Positions 35,680 through 48,686 of a stretch of 64,000 nucleotides of DNA are shown here, one piece after another. The notes below the pieces were generated by a model. That model was not told the origin of the DNA, did no database searches, and saw only the letters and a program-made list of their open reading frames with translations. A program made the translations under genes and the position numbers. Within the stretch, counting starts at the first letter, position 1. The number at the start of each line of letters is the position of its first letter. The stretch comes from Acorus gramineus (lineage: Eukaryota; Streptophyta; Magnoliopsida; Acorales; Acoraceae): contig CM060849.1 of assembly GCA_030737835.1 (NCBI GenBank), positions 6,138,001 through 6,202,000 on the forward strand, in the 5' to 3' direction.

Positions 35680-35865
35680 GACGGCGTATATATATGCCGT
35701 CCCTGGAGACGGTATATATATATACCGTCTCCAGGAGACGGCATATATATATACCGCTGGAGACGGCATATATATATACCGTCTCCAGTATATATGCATG
35801 GACATTTTTCACCCCTGATTGCAACACTGGAGACGGATTATATATAATCCGTCTCCAGTGTAAAA
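35680..35865. repeat. Right subterminal palindrome array of the MULE
   Basis: Same plan as the left array but with different arms: GGAGACGGTATATATA and GGAGACGGCATATATA, each mirrored. The last unit before the TIR returns to GGAGACGGATTATATA as on the left. Confidence 0.8.
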
Positions 35866-35964
35866 TGTCACCGGGGCTAGTTTTTGCAAATATTCGGGTG
35901 GGGGGGCTATTTTTGTAAATATTGAATTTTCAGGGGCTAAAAATGCTAATTATCCTAATAGGAA

Positions 35965-36661
35965 TGACTCGAACCAGTGACCGAAGATTCGTGGGGTGCC
36001 CCCCTCTCGAATTTTGTTTTTTTGTGTGTTGTTACTCTCACATCCTCGTGTCCGTTTCCATCCCTAATTCCACTTTCAATAAAAAAAAAAAAAAAATTAA
36101 CAACGCATATGCACGTTGGCAAATCCTAAGTTTCAAAAAAAAAAATTTACATTATCTATAAATGTATATATATAATTCATTAGAGTACATGTTTCATTTT
36201 TTATAAAAGCATCTATCTCAAAAGATGAGATATATTATTTTAAAAAAATTCAAAATACATGTAGACTAGAATTGAGACTGAAAATGAGACTGAACGTAAC
36301 ATTATCCATGTTTTTTTAACCCTTTTTATTTTAATAAAGGTATAAATTTGCTACTCGATTTCATTTCTGATTTTGAATTAGAAATTCTGAAAGTCAGAGA
36401 GAATAGAGAAACAACATAAAACACAAATAATGAGAGCGAGAGTCATCCAAAAAGCCTTGGTTAGAAGAGCTATTTGACCAAAAGGTACCCTCCCCACGGT
36501 TATGCTCCTAACACCATTCTCTTATTGCTGAAACGCACCTCGTCTGCCTTTACTAAGGTGGCATCCCTAGTCCCGTATACACCCCTGGAATATTTTTTTT
36601 AATTTTAAAACTGATCTGGACCAGTTTAATTGGTTAGCATTGCCACCTCAACTCTCTAATC
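35965..36661. other. Former upstream flank of CtpA, now displaced by the MULE
   Basis: This sequence would have adjoined the CtpA 5' end before the MULE arrived, so it is the likely place of the original promoter. It is AT-rich, with an A-run at about 36080-36096, and no clear core promoter motif was identified. A degraded retroposon-tail-like piece lies at about 36330-36400. Confidence 0.45.
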
Positions 36662-37708
36662 TTAGCCCCCGTTTGGATATGGAATAGTCTAGAGAATAAG
36701 TGAGAATAAAAAAAAATAGGTACTTTTTTGGTTGTTTAGAAGCAATGGATAACGGGTTCAGAACCTCAATGGAAATGCCACAGAGGGTCTTTGTAGAGAT
36801 CAATTAGATGCGAACACGTGTGCGCATTGGTTACGTGATAGTGCGTGAGTGAACTAATGGGAAAGAAAAGAAAACTCACGCCATCCAATCTATTGATCTC
36901 CACGTGATATGATATCATGTGATTTCATTTTTCATTAAATTGTCTCCCTCATTACGCTCTCTTCACCAATATTAGATCACAAAAGCCAATCCTAGCCGCT
37001 CTCTTGTAGCCTCCCACGTGACTCCTGCAACCACCCACAATTCACGGTCCCGCGACTCCTATAGCAGCCCACAACGGTATTGGGTTTTGTTTTGTTAGAT
37101 TTGACTTTGCAATTTTGATAGATTAGATATTGGCTAGAACTTTATTTTTGGATGTCATTGTTTGGGACCTATTTTATATGTTTTTGTGGAAGGTGGGGAG
37201 TTAGCCGTCTTATTGCAGGATTGAGTTTGAATACATGATCAGCAGATTTGAAAGCATGTGTATATTTTTTCATTTCTTATGCACACCTTAACTCCCCCAC
37301 CTTTTAAATTTTCTGTGTAAGGTGCATGTTAGCAAATTATTGATGTGTGTAAGGTCCAAGTAGTGAATGAAACAAATGACATTTCATTGTGGCTGGGTAT
37401 ATTTTTTCATTGAAACATATTTGAAAGCATGGCTAGATATTATTTGTTTTGAACAATTCACTGAAGACCATTCCTTTTTCATCATTCTTATCATTCATCA
37501 TTAAAAAAAACTACAGAATCACAACCATTAGAAAGACCATATACAGTTTACGTAACCAAACTTCCAATATTAACATTACAAACTTAAGTTTGAAAATTAT
37601 AAACCATTATATAAAGTCTCAAGATAAGTACTGAAAAATATGAAAATAGTACAAAACTCAACATTGGCAATTACATCTTCAACAAGATGAGCAAGAGGAT
37701 CCCCACAA

Positions 37709-37828
37709 TCACAACCATTTGTCTGCATCGGAGAATCCATTAACTTTTTGTTTGCATTTAGAGCTAAATGCATATACACTTGGAATTCTTCCTTTGGCTA
37801 CTACATAATATGGAAAATTACCCATCAT
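37709..37828 (-). pseudogene. RNase H1 N-terminal (hybrid-binding) domain fragment
   Basis: MMGNFPYYVVAKGRIP, then SVYAFSSKCKQKVNGFSDA, then DKWL and a stop. The pattern YYVVAKGR.P.VY......C..QVNGFS is that of the RNase H1 N-terminal domain that binds RNA-DNA hybrids. It is cut before the end of the domain and there is no catalytic RNase H part. The exon starts at 37835 behind a CAG acceptor. It belongs to the captured segment of the enclosing MULE. Confidence 0.7.
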
Positions 37829-38405
37829 TTGTTACCTGAAAAAAATATTGATAAGAATTAATCAATCAAAAACCCATAACTAGATGTGGAAAAAGAAAAA
37901 AAGAACAAACACATCGAACCCACAAAAAGCCTGCTCTATTATGAAGGGAAAAAAAAAACCCAAAGATGTGGAAAACCCATAAAACCCATAACTAGATGTG
38001 TATAAAAATGAACTAACACAATAGCTCCACAAACCCATAATTTGTTATGCATCATGAGAACTTCAATGTTCTCTTAAACTTTATTCTTGAACATGTTGAT
38101 TGGATTCAATTTGTCAATCAAAGTTTGTTTCATTACTATTAGAAAACCAACTTTTATGACAAAAAAAATTATAAAAAATATAGAACACCGGTTTTTATGA
38201 GAAAACCAACTTCTAAACATCCAAGTTACAAAAAATTCAAAAGTGATGCCATTAAAATGAAATTCTAAACAATCCACTGAAATAACACACAAAGTGATGC
38301 CAAAAATTCATCTAAAACCCCTCATTCAACCGAAACGAGGAACAATCCACCCAACAAACCACCAAAACAAACAAAATCCATATGAAAAGAAGACAAATTG
38401 GAAAG

Positions 38406-38530
38406 GTAAGATTTTACTTACCTTGTTTGTGGCTTCGCTGGCGGTTAGGGGCTTCAGAGGTGGTGGCCGTCCAGGGCTTTAGTGGTGGTGGATAGGGTTT
38501 GCTAGGGTTTCTACAATGGCAAATGAGGGA
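38406..38530 (-). other. Captured 5' leader exon
   Basis: On the minus strand this reads as a typical plant leader (GAAACCCTAGCAAACCCTA, then CCACCACC) and ends at 38422 with CAAG/GTAAGT. It probably belongs to the same gene fragment as the RNase H1-like exon at 37709-37835. The left end of the exon is not defined. Confidence 0.45.
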
Positions 38531-40316
38531 GGAGAGAAAATAAAATGGTCTGGACGGTTGTGTTTATTCAATGGAATGGACGCATAGTTGTCTGGGCGAC
38601 CGCACAGGTGTGTAGGCAGGCTGAAAAGCCCTAGGTGCTCACACACCTAACAAAAGTCTTGATTAAGTGGGCCCCCTTTTGTTATTTCTTACTTCATTAG
38701 ATGATTAAGATTTTATAAAAGTTAAAACTTCTATGTAATGAAAGCCCTCTTCTGTTTGTAACAAGGAACACACTGTTTTTGTCTTATTTCTCTTATCCTC
38801 CCTTTTTTTATTTATTTATAATGATGGTTTTGATGGATTTAAAAAGGTTAGTTACATGGGTCAAATAGAGGGATGATTTTTTTTAATAGTTGTCACCCAT
38901 GCATGCAACACTCACCACATGTAAATTACTTTCTAATACTTTAGTGTTTGTTTGTTAATATTAATTATTATAGTATACATGGCGCATGTTTACGAGTTAT
39001 TCATTTATGATACCTTTTATGTTATCACTCTCCATAATAATTTTTAAATATTTATTTAATTCTTCATAATATTATTATACTATCAAATGCTTATTATTAT
39101 GTTTACAGGTTGTTGTTTGTGATATTTTTTCTATACTATTTTTTTAATTCTTGTCACTGGTATTTCCTATTCAACATATATACATATTTTTAATACTTCA
39201 TATCTAGAATTTAGATTAACCAAAAAGCAACCATGCAATTAAGCATCACATCACATCACATAACTATGTCCAACTTCATGTAATTAAGTTCACATCATAC
39301 AAATATATCACATCACATAAATATATAATATCACATAACTTCATGTGATTAAGCACTGCCTAGGCACGCCTAGGCGGCTAGGTGGCTGGCCATCGCCTAG
39401 GCTTGCCTAGCCACCCAGACAATTATGAATGGACGGTTGTGATTGTTCGATCAAAGGACTTGAGGGCGTCACATTTTGTCTCCCCGTTAGTTCACTCACG
39501 TGCTATCACGTGACAAATGTACACGTATTCACATTTAATTGGTCTCCATAGAGACCCTCTGTGGCATTCCCAGAGAGGTTCTGAACCCGTGGGTAACCTA
39601 GTATAAAGTATGTCAGGATAAATGTGGATAACTTTGCATTGGGATTCCATAGAAAGGCTAGAATTAAAGTTATTCCATCTGTCCGAATATGTGGGCCCCA
39701 CGGAACTGCTTTTTTTTTTTTTGAGTTGTACCCTTTCTATTGCATATGTCCCATCAGAAAAAAAAGCCAACCCCCCGTGACCTCTCAAATAGGCAACAAT
39801 TTATAGATCTCCAATTCTCTATCTTCTTGACCAATCAAACCACATCTTCCACTAGTTGTTTAACATTCATTGATAGTTTACATGGTAATTGCATAACACA
39901 TGAATTTGGGCACTAAACGGATCATTTTAACAGGCTACTATTGTCCTTTTTAATGAGCAAAAGTGCTGATAACTTATTTATCACTTAAAATCATTTTCGA
40001 TGATTCATGTGAAGTGAGGGTGCACAAACTCGCAATAGTTAGGTAGGAAATCCAAACAGAAAAACAAAATTAAAATTACATATAAGTGGTAATTCTGTCA
40101 TTTTCAAATTAATGAATATTATCCGTCAACATATTCACATCTTATTCACACATTATTCATCTTTTACCAAACAACATATTGTTTATTCTTACGTTTTCAG
40201 CGAGAATAACTGAAAATATAATCAAATAGAAAATTGACTATTCCACTGTTATACCCATTTATGCCGAAATAACAGTACACCCGGGAATAAGTCCTATTAT
40301 GTATCCAAACGGGGGC

Positions 40317-41229
40317 TAAGGGTCTATTTGGATTGGAGTTCCACAAACCCACGTTCCTCAAAAGTCGCATTTGAATTGGGATTCAATAATAGCCAGTGTC
40401 AAGTGTGCATCCAGCATGTATGCACTGCCTTGTTAAGGGGGGTAGGGGATTGCATTGCCAATGCCGAATGTCCATTTTTACCAAAACACCCCTCGTTATG
40501 TCCCACAACCACCCCTCTCAAACAAAGCCCTAATTTCATTTTCTTTCCCTAATCGACTGAACAACTCTTGGAACTTCACCACCTCCAATCTAGGATAGAA
40601 GAGCAGAAGAGAAGGGGTAAGCAATGGATCATATAAAACCATTTCTCTGCTTTCATCGGCCTATTTGATTTTTGTTCAATGGGTTTTTTTTAGGTAGTGT
40701 ATATGACAATCAGATGTTTCAAAATCTCTATATTTTTGTGTGTTTCTTTCAAGGTTCACACAATCATTTTGTTAAATTGTGAATAATTATGGTGTGTAGA
40801 TAATTATATTATGTTGTTAAAATTTTAATACTTGGTGCCTTTGTTGTTTCTGTGGCGCATTTTGTGCGTGAAAAAAAAAGGCTTCACACTATAAACAAAA
40901 AGCATACTAATTGAATGGGTTATTTTGATAGATGAAGTTGATAACTGGAACCCATCAACGGTAACTGTATAAACAGCTTATCTAATCTCGGTTTCAAACT
41001 CTCCTTGGAGAATCTTATGTGTTGTGAATATGCAATATATGTTGTTTTGTTATTTACAGTCTTCTTGATCATATACCCTGGTTATGTTTTTTTTTTTATC
41101 TGTTTTCTCATACACCATAATTGGTGATAGGAAGTGATCAAAAATTTTAATAAGAGATGATTGGAACATATGAAACATGATCATCATGGTCAATAACTGG
41201 AAAAAAAAACATCAAGTTTGGGCTTGTAC
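40317..41229. other. Non-coding stretch between TE blocks
   Basis: No gene is seen. 40500-40620 resembles a plant 5' leader (CTTTCCCTAATCGACTGAAC, then a GGGTAAGC donor-like site at about 40615), but no coding exon follows in this stretch. Confidence 0.4.
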
Positions 41230-41799
41230 TGTCACGCCCCAGGGCGGCCGTCCCCGGGTTGCGGCAAGTGTATACAAGATATCAGCAGTCTAAACAGGGA
41301 ATCAATAAAATCACTCTAAACAACAACTAAAACGACAACAGCACAGATGAAAGCAAGGCTGACATAATATATACACAGATCCGGAAGCTAAAAGACTGAG
41401 TCTGTAATCCAAAAACATACTACAGACTCGATACATAATCAAATGTCCTGTGAGAGCCAATATACACACATACATCCAAATAATACACAAACTGGGTGCC
41501 CAAGCACGGAAATATATACATACAATCAAAAGAAGGATGCTGATGGCCTCAGAAACTCGCGGGACGTAGCGCTACTCCGCTACTGGTGCAGTCGCTCAGG
41601 GAGCTCCTCCTTCAAGTCCTCCTCAGTAATCACTGGAAAAAAATATTATGCGAGGGGTGAGCCACACGCTCAGTGAACAGCACAACCCATGCATCACAGA
41701 TATATTAACCACAATTAATCAACAACTAGCCTCAAAGTGGCATAACAACATAAATCCAGTGGTTCGTACATCGACAAACCACCACACCCTCACCCTCAC

Positions 41800-43635
41800 T
41801 GTCACGCCCCAGGGCGGCCGTCCCCGTGACGCGGCAAGTGTATATATGATATCAGTAAACAGGAAACAATAACATGCTCACACAACAATTAAAATGACAA
41901 CACAGATAAAAGCAGGGCTGACATAATATATACACCAATTGCGGAAGCTAAAAAGACTGAATCTGTAATCAAAATATACTACAAACTCGATACCTAATCA
42001 TATGTCCTGTGGGAGCCAACATGTCCATATATACACAAATAAAATCCATACAACATCCAACTAGGTGCCCAAGCACAGAGATATATACATACAACTGAGA
42101 GAAGGGTGCTGATGGCCTCAAAACTCGAGGGACGTGGCGCTACTCCGCTACTGGTGTAGTCGCTCGGGACGCTCCTCCGCTAGGTCCTCCTCAGTGCTCA
42201 CTGAAAAAGATTTGATGCGAGGGGTGAGCCACACGCTCAGTGAATAGCACAACCCATGCATACAGTTCATATTAACCACATTTAAATCAAGTCAATAGCC
42301 CCAAAGCAGCATAAACAACACAAATCCGGGGGTTCATCACATCGCCGAACCGCCATACCCTCACCCTCACCCTCAATAGGTGACCTAGGATGTTGGGACT
42401 TAATGGGCGGATAATCATCCATACACAATCCTGTGGGTCGTCGCATCGCCGGCCCACCATACCCTCACCCTCACCTCTCAACAGGTGACCTAGGCTCTTG
42501 GGACTGACTAGGCTGTTGGTCACCCTCAGTCCACCCGCACCCTGCACGACCTCCCGCACGCACTGCCCTCGGCCTTCACCCCCAGCACCCGCACGCCCAG
42601 CACTGCCAACCCGCGCGTATCGCCGCTCGCACCTCTCCCCGCACCAACCGCTCGACCAGCCCCTCGCGCACAGCTCGCCACCAGCTCCTCGCGCACAGTT
42701 GCTCGATCAGCACCTCGCGCACAGCACCGTGCACGCCCAGCACGACCAGCACCTCGCACCGACCCGCGCACGGCTGCTCGATCAGCTCCACGCACCGAGC
42801 GCACGCCCGCGCGCACGCACGCGCGCACGCCCGCGCGCGCCCAGCCTACGCGCTACCTGAGCTGCTGCCGCTACTGCCTGCTGCCCGAACAGCAACCCCC
42901 ATTGCCCGAGCACCTCCACCACCACCCAATGGCCTCCGACGGCCTCCGACGGCCTCCGACCGCCCCCAACCACCCCCGACGGCCTCCCACAGCCGCCTCC
43001 CACCTCCCAAACACAAAGACCCCCTCCTATCAAGCATCTAAGCATGAAAAAGAGGAAAAGAAAGCTTACCAAGGGTGAGGAAGGGGTGTCCGGGTGCTCT
43101 CCGCGCACCGAAACGCTTCCCCTAAGCCCTCCAATGCTCGGATCTTGCTTGGCCTTCGAAACGGCCCAAAACAGAGGAGAAAGAAGGGAGGACGGGAGGG
43201 CTAAAGTCATCGGAAATGGGATTTGAAGGCACCCACTTCTTAGGTTTTGGGTTTTTGGGTTTGAGGGGTCTAAGGGCCTCAAAAGGGGGAAAAATGAGAG
43301 AGAGGAGAGAGGGAAAGGGTTGGTAGGGATGATGAATAGTGATTTCGAAAATTAGATCCCACTCATATATAGTGAGCGACTTAAAAACCCAGATACGCCC
43401 CGGAACTGTGAAATTTCGGAAACGTTGCCGGAATTCGATGAAATTTTCATGAGTGGCTTAAAATGGCACCAGGACACATAATATGCAGTTAGATTTTCAA
43501 TCGGAGTCCTCTAACTCAGGACGATAGCTAACAGTCCAAAATTTTGCGGTTCCGATCGAAAAATGCAAAAATTCCAAAAACTGCTAAAATGCTCCAATGG
43601 TTACCAACAGACCAAAAAGTGACACATATATAACA
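41800..43635 (-). mobile_element. Solo LTR C, internally deleted
   Basis: 1,836 bp with both family ends and the exact 5-bp duplication CTCAC (41795-41799, 43636-43640). Compared with LTR A it lacks over 1 kb: at about 42538 the sequence jumps from GTCACCCTCAGTCCACCC straight into the GC-rich part. Confidence 0.9.
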
Positions 43636-46600
43636 CTCACCCCTCAATAGGAGACATAGGATATTGGGACTTATAATCATCCAAACACATCCATACACCC
43701 TCACCCTCACACCTCAACAGGTGACATAGGATATTGGGACTGACTAGGCTGTTAATCACCCTTGGTCCACCGATAGCCTCTCCTCCACACCGTAGCTTAC
43801 CTGGTCTACTCCCACATTCAGCACAGTCCGAGTCCAAGATCAGGAGGTGCCTACTGATGGGAGCCCTCTGTCAGGATAGCCTGCTATTGCCTGGTCTACT
43901 CCCACATTCAGCACAGTCCGAGTCCAAGATCAGGAGGTGCCTACTGATGGGAGCCCTCTGTCAGGATAGTCTGTCTATGCTGAGGAGTCCCTACACGGAT
44001 CCAACGAAGGGGAGAGAAACAGCCTACCCACACGCATATGATCCACTCGGATCCGCTGACAACACATCTCTACAACTCTAGTGTCTTGAATTCATCAGAA
44101 TTCCTCCAGGGCACATAACCAAGATGCGGGGAATATGCATTAATGTAGACGGGAAAAGAAACCTTGGGAGGGCACCATGAGGTCCCGATATAGGACATCC
44201 CGACAACCAAACAAGGAACACGGAGCACCCTAGCCCGGGTCTCAATGTTGACCTCGCAAGACCCCTTAAATATTCCCTAAGGCATGCAATAATATTACCA
44301 GTTGCATTTAATTTAACAAATTAAACTAATAGGAGCATACAAAGGCCGAGGCTTTCCTAGCATGATAACAAGGTGACAAGATGCATGGCTCTTACACAAC
44401 CTATAGGTGCAAGTCCCTAACATACTCAGTCTAGGGTAACATGCATACTACATATCAATCATGCTGCATGGATTACATATTAAACAGGTTAATATTAATC
44501 TATGGTGCCCCAGGGGAGGACGGTATACACCCAAGTGCATATAGCGCCTCCCAACTGGGTTGGATTGTCCCACTCACCGGAAGTCGGGTCATCGCGCAAC
44601 TGTCCGTCAAGATCTGCAAGACAGGGTATCAACTTGGTGAGTAAAATCCACAAATACCACAACATACTAAAAAATACACTAATAAATACCCAACACTCGG
44701 GCAGACGTGCATACGGCCCGTACGCACTCTAGCCCGAGCACCCCGACTCACTCCCGCGCCCCCGGCAACCACCCGCACGGCCACCCGCCTCCGGATGCAC
44801 CGCCGCGCCCCAGCCTGCTCACCCAGGCGCCCTGCCGAGCCCTTGCCCGCATGCCAGGACACGCCGCCGAGCTCCCCGGGTGCACCGCGCGCTCGCTGCG
44901 CCCCAGCGCAGCAGCCCGCGCGCACACCGCACGCCCCGCGCCCTGCGCATCGCCCCGCGTGCATGTTATATGTGTCACTTTTAACCTTCTGGTAACCGTT
45001 GGACCATTCTGGCAGTTTTTTGGTTTTTTTCGTTTTTCGATCGGAACTGCTAAAATTTCGGGCTGTTAGCTATCGCCCTGAGATTGAGGGCTCCGATTGA
45101 AAATGTAACTGCATATTATGTGTCCTGGTGCCATTCCAAGCCGCTCACGAAAATTTCGTCGATTTCCGGTAACGTTTCAGAATTTCACAGTTCTGAGGCG
45201 TATCCGGGTTTTGACCGGGCGAGAAGTCATTGGGAGACTTTGACTTGGTCAATGTGGACCCTTGACTTGGTCAAATGATTTTGGATTTTAGTGTGGTTGG
45301 GTTGACTTGGGTCAAACCACACTTAAGCCTCCCTAAGCTAGCTTAAACCCTAATTAACCTAGCTTAGCCTAATCTAAATGGGGTTTGACTTATTTAAATG
45401 AGATCTAAAAAGGTTGCCCACTATTCATCTTCTCCAACACATTTTCTCTCTCCCCCTCTCTCCTTTTCAAGCTTTTGAGCCACCTAGGGTGCTTGAAGCT
45501 TAAAACCCAAAACATAGAAAGGTTAGATCCGGTCCCAATCTACACCCCGGTGTTTTCGGATTCGAATTCCGGTGAGTCTTGCCCTTTCTCCCGCCCTCTC
45601 TTCTCCTCAGATCTGAGCCCTTTCGGAGGTGGGAAGAGGTCTTGGTGGTGGAGACCTTTGGAGAGGTGTTTCGGTGCGCGGAGAGCAACCGAACTTCCCT
45701 TCCTTCCCTTGGTAAGCTCTTTTTCCTTCTTTTTTTGGCTTAGATGCTTGTTAGGAGGGTGGATTTGAGGTTGGGTGGTGGTCGGCGGCTGTGGGTGGCT
45801 GTTGACGGCGGTGGGTGGTGGTCGGAGGCCGTTGGTGGCCGGTAGTTGGTGGTAGAGATGCTCGGACAGGTTGGTGGTCTGTCCCGGGCAGGATGACAGC
45901 GGGCGCAGCAGGCAGCGCATCAGGTGGCCGGGCGCACGAGCGCGTGCGCGCGGGTGTGCGCTCGGGTGGTGCAGGGGGTGTGCTGGGCGCCCTGGGTAGG
46001 CTGGCAGCCCTGGCATGTAGGAGGTAGGCAGGCGGGCAGTGCTCGGGCAGCAGGCGAGCGGTACTCGGGCCACTCGGCGATGCGCGCAGGCAGGCAGCAC
46101 GGGTAGGCTGGCAGGCGCGCTGGGCGCGTGCTGCCAGGCGCGCTGGGCGCGCGTTGTCGAGCGTGCGCGTGGGCGCTGGGTGAGGGTCCCGGGTGCTGGG
46201 CGCTGGGCGCTGGGTCGCGGATGCTGGGCGGCGCTGGTTGTGGGCGATGGGGCGCTGCGAGGAGGGCGCCGTGCGGGGGCGTGCGCGCGGAGCGCTGCGC
46301 AGAGGCGCAGGCGCGCTGTGCGCGCGCGGCGGGTCGATGGAGTGCTGGGCAAGCGGATGGTGCGCGCGGAGCGAGGCGAGGGCGCGGTTAGGCGAGCGGC
46401 CGTGCGCGCGGGGCGAGGAGCTGGGCGCAGGGCGTGCGGTGTGCGCGCGGGCTGCTGCGCTGGGGCGCAGTGAGCGCGCGGTGCACCCGGGAAGCTCGGC
46501 GGCGTGTCCAGGAGTGCAGGTTGGGTTCGGCAGGGCGCCTTGGCACGCGGGCCGGGGCTCGGCTGTGCGCCCGGGGCGGGTGGCCGTGCGTGCGGCTGCC

Positions 46601-48686
46601 CGGGGGTTCGGGAGTGAGTCGGGAGGCTCGGACACGCGTGCGTACGGGCCGTATGTACGTTTGTCCGAGTGTTGTGTATTTTGTTGTATTTGTGTATTAT
46701 ACTCACCGTATTAAATACCTGTCTTGCAGATCTTGACGGACGGTCGCGCGACGACCCAGATACCGGTGAGTGGGACGATCCAACCCAGTAGGGAGGCATT
46801 ACATGCACTTGGGCGTGTACCGTCCTCCCCTGGGGCACCATAGTAAATATTAACCTGTTTAATATGAAAACTATGTAAGCATGATAATCTGTAGTATGCA
46901 TGCCACCCTAGATTTGTATGCTAGGGACTTATACCCTTAGGACCCGTATAAGAACCATGCACCCTGTTATCATGTTTCCATGCTAGGAAAGCCCCGACCG
47001 ATGCATGTTCCCATTTAGTTTAATTTATTTAAATAAAATGCGAGCATGTGTAGTGAATATTATAGGGGAGGGGCCTCGCGAGGACAGCGGTGAGACCCGG
47101 GCTAGAGTACTCCGTGTTCCTTGTTTGGTTGTCGGGATGTCCTATATCGGGACCTCATGCTGCCCTCCCAAGGATTCTTTCCCCGTTAATATTCCAACCT
47201 CTTTATTATTATAACGCATGTTTCCCCGCATCCTGGTTATGCGCCCTGGAGGAATTATGAAGAATTCATGACATTAGAGTTGTAGAGTTGTGTTTGTCAG
47301 CGGATCCGAGTGGATCATATGCGTATGGATAGGCTGTTCTTGTTATATATGTGTCACTTTTTAGCCTGCTGGTAACCGTTGGAGCATTTCTAGCAGTTTT
47401 AAAATTTTTAGGGTTTTTCGATCGGAACCGCATAATTTCAGACTGTTAGCTATCGTCTGAGCTAGAGGACTCCGATTGAAAATCTAACTGCATATTATGT
47501 GTCCTGGTACCATTTTAAGCCACTCATGAAAATTTCATCGAATTCTGGCATCGTTTGCAAAAATTTCACAGTTCCGGGGCGTATCCAGGTTTTTAAGTCG
47601 CGCATTATATGAAAGGAATCAAAAATATCTTTTTACTATTCATCATCCCTACGACTTGCTCTCTCTCTCCTCTCCTCCGTTTTTCTTCCGTTTGAGCCCC
47701 CTACACCCCTCAAAACCAAAAACCTAAAGCACGGGAAGTGTAGATCGGATCCCGATCTACGCTCCGGTGTCTTCAAATCCGAATTCCGACGATCCTAGTC
47801 TCCCGACCTCCCCTTTTCATCCTCTGATTTGGCCCATTCCGAGGGACAAGCTAGATCAGGGCGTGAGAAGGCTTTTGGGAAAGGTTTCGGCGCGCGGAGA
47901 GCCACCGGACTTCCCCTCCTCCCCTTGGTAAGCCCCCTTTCCCTCTTTTTCTTGCATAGATGTATGCTAGGGGGGTGGTTTTGTGGTTGGGAGGCGGTTG
48001 GCGGCGGTGGGTGGCCGTCGGAGGGCTGTGGGAGGCGGTCGGAGGCTATGGTGGTGGTCGGAGGTGGGTGGTAGAGGAGCTCGGGCTCGGGCAGGATGGC
48101 AGGGCAGCAGCAGCAGGCGCAGCAGGCAGGGCCGCTGGCAGGGCGCGCGCGTGCGTGCGCGCGGGCGTGCGCGCGGGCGTGCGCGCGGGCGTGCGCTCGG
48201 GCTGGCGCTGGGCGTGCCTGGTGCTGGGCGTGCAGGGCTAGTCGGGTGCTAGGCTGGCAGGGCTAGCTGGGTAGGCTGGGAGCAGGGCACCAGTTTGCTG
48301 GGCGCGCGAGCGCGTGCGCGCGGGCGCGCGAGCGCGTGCGCGCGGGCGCGCGCGCGGGCGTGCGCTCGGGGGGTGCAGGGGCGCTCGGGCATCAGGCGGG
48401 CAGTGCCCCGGGCGTACAGGCGAGCGGTGCTCGGGCCACTCGGCGACGCGCGCAGGCAGGCAACGCGGGCAGCAGCGCGGGCAGGCTGGCAGGCGCGCTG
48501 GGCGCGTGCTGCCAGGCGCGCTGGGCGCGTGTTGCGCGGGCGTGCGCGTGGACGCTGGGTGAGGGTCCCGGGCGCTGGGCGCTGAGCGCTGGGCGCTGGG
48601 TCGCGGGTGCCGGGTGCTGGGCGCTGGGCGCTGGCGGGCGCAGTCGGGCGCGCAGTCGTGCGCGGGTGCGTGCGCGCGGGTGCGTG

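Larger units (their letters stand above)
26664..35955 (-). mobile_element. Mutator-like element carrying a transposase gene and a plant mobile domain gene
   Basis: Termini GGGTAATTAACACTTTTAAC and, inverted, GGATAATTAGCATTTTTAGC pair for about 120 bp (also CCGCCACCCGAATATTTGC, AACTAGCCCCGGTGA). The 9-mer TAATAGGAA flanks it exactly (26655-26663 and 35956-35964), the Mutator hallmark. Both genes read on the minus strand: transposase on the right, PMD gene on the left. Without the solo LTR (29012-31939) and its duplication the element was about 6.36 kb. The left end is 77 bp from the CtpA ATG. Confidence 0.95.
36754..39588 (-). mobile_element. Pack-MULE-like element with an RNase H1-like gene fragment
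   Basis: 2,835 bp with TIRs of about 140 bp (GGGTTCAGAACCTC, GCCACAGAGGGTCT, GTGAGTGAACTAA in both arms). The flanks ATGGATAAC and GTGGGTAAC match as a 9-bp duplication with two changes. No transposase is present. On the minus strand it carries a gene head: a leader exon ending at 38422 with CAAG/GTAAGT, then an acceptor at 37837/37836 and a coding exon. Presence of introns means genomic DNA, not mRNA, was captured. Confidence 0.82.
36665..40316. mobile_element. TIR element interrupted by a Pack-MULE
   Basis: Ends GCCCCCGTTTGGATA on both sides in inverted orientation. TTA precedes the left end and TAA follows the right, so a 3-bp duplication is not exact. Its right part matches the MITE at 1241-1630. 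An inner element (36754-39588) splits it. The remaining right segment (39598-40316) is non-coding. Confidence 0.65.

Noticed and set aside
36665-40316. Harbinger assignment with TTA/TAA duplication
   Set aside because: TTA on the left and TAA on the right are not the same triplet in direct orientation, so no superfamily is assigned.
45540-46901. 453-codon minus ORF and 294-codon companion
   Set aside because: Covers the GC-rich tract of LTR D with low-complexity Pro/Ala/Arg text. The LTR structure explains the sequence.
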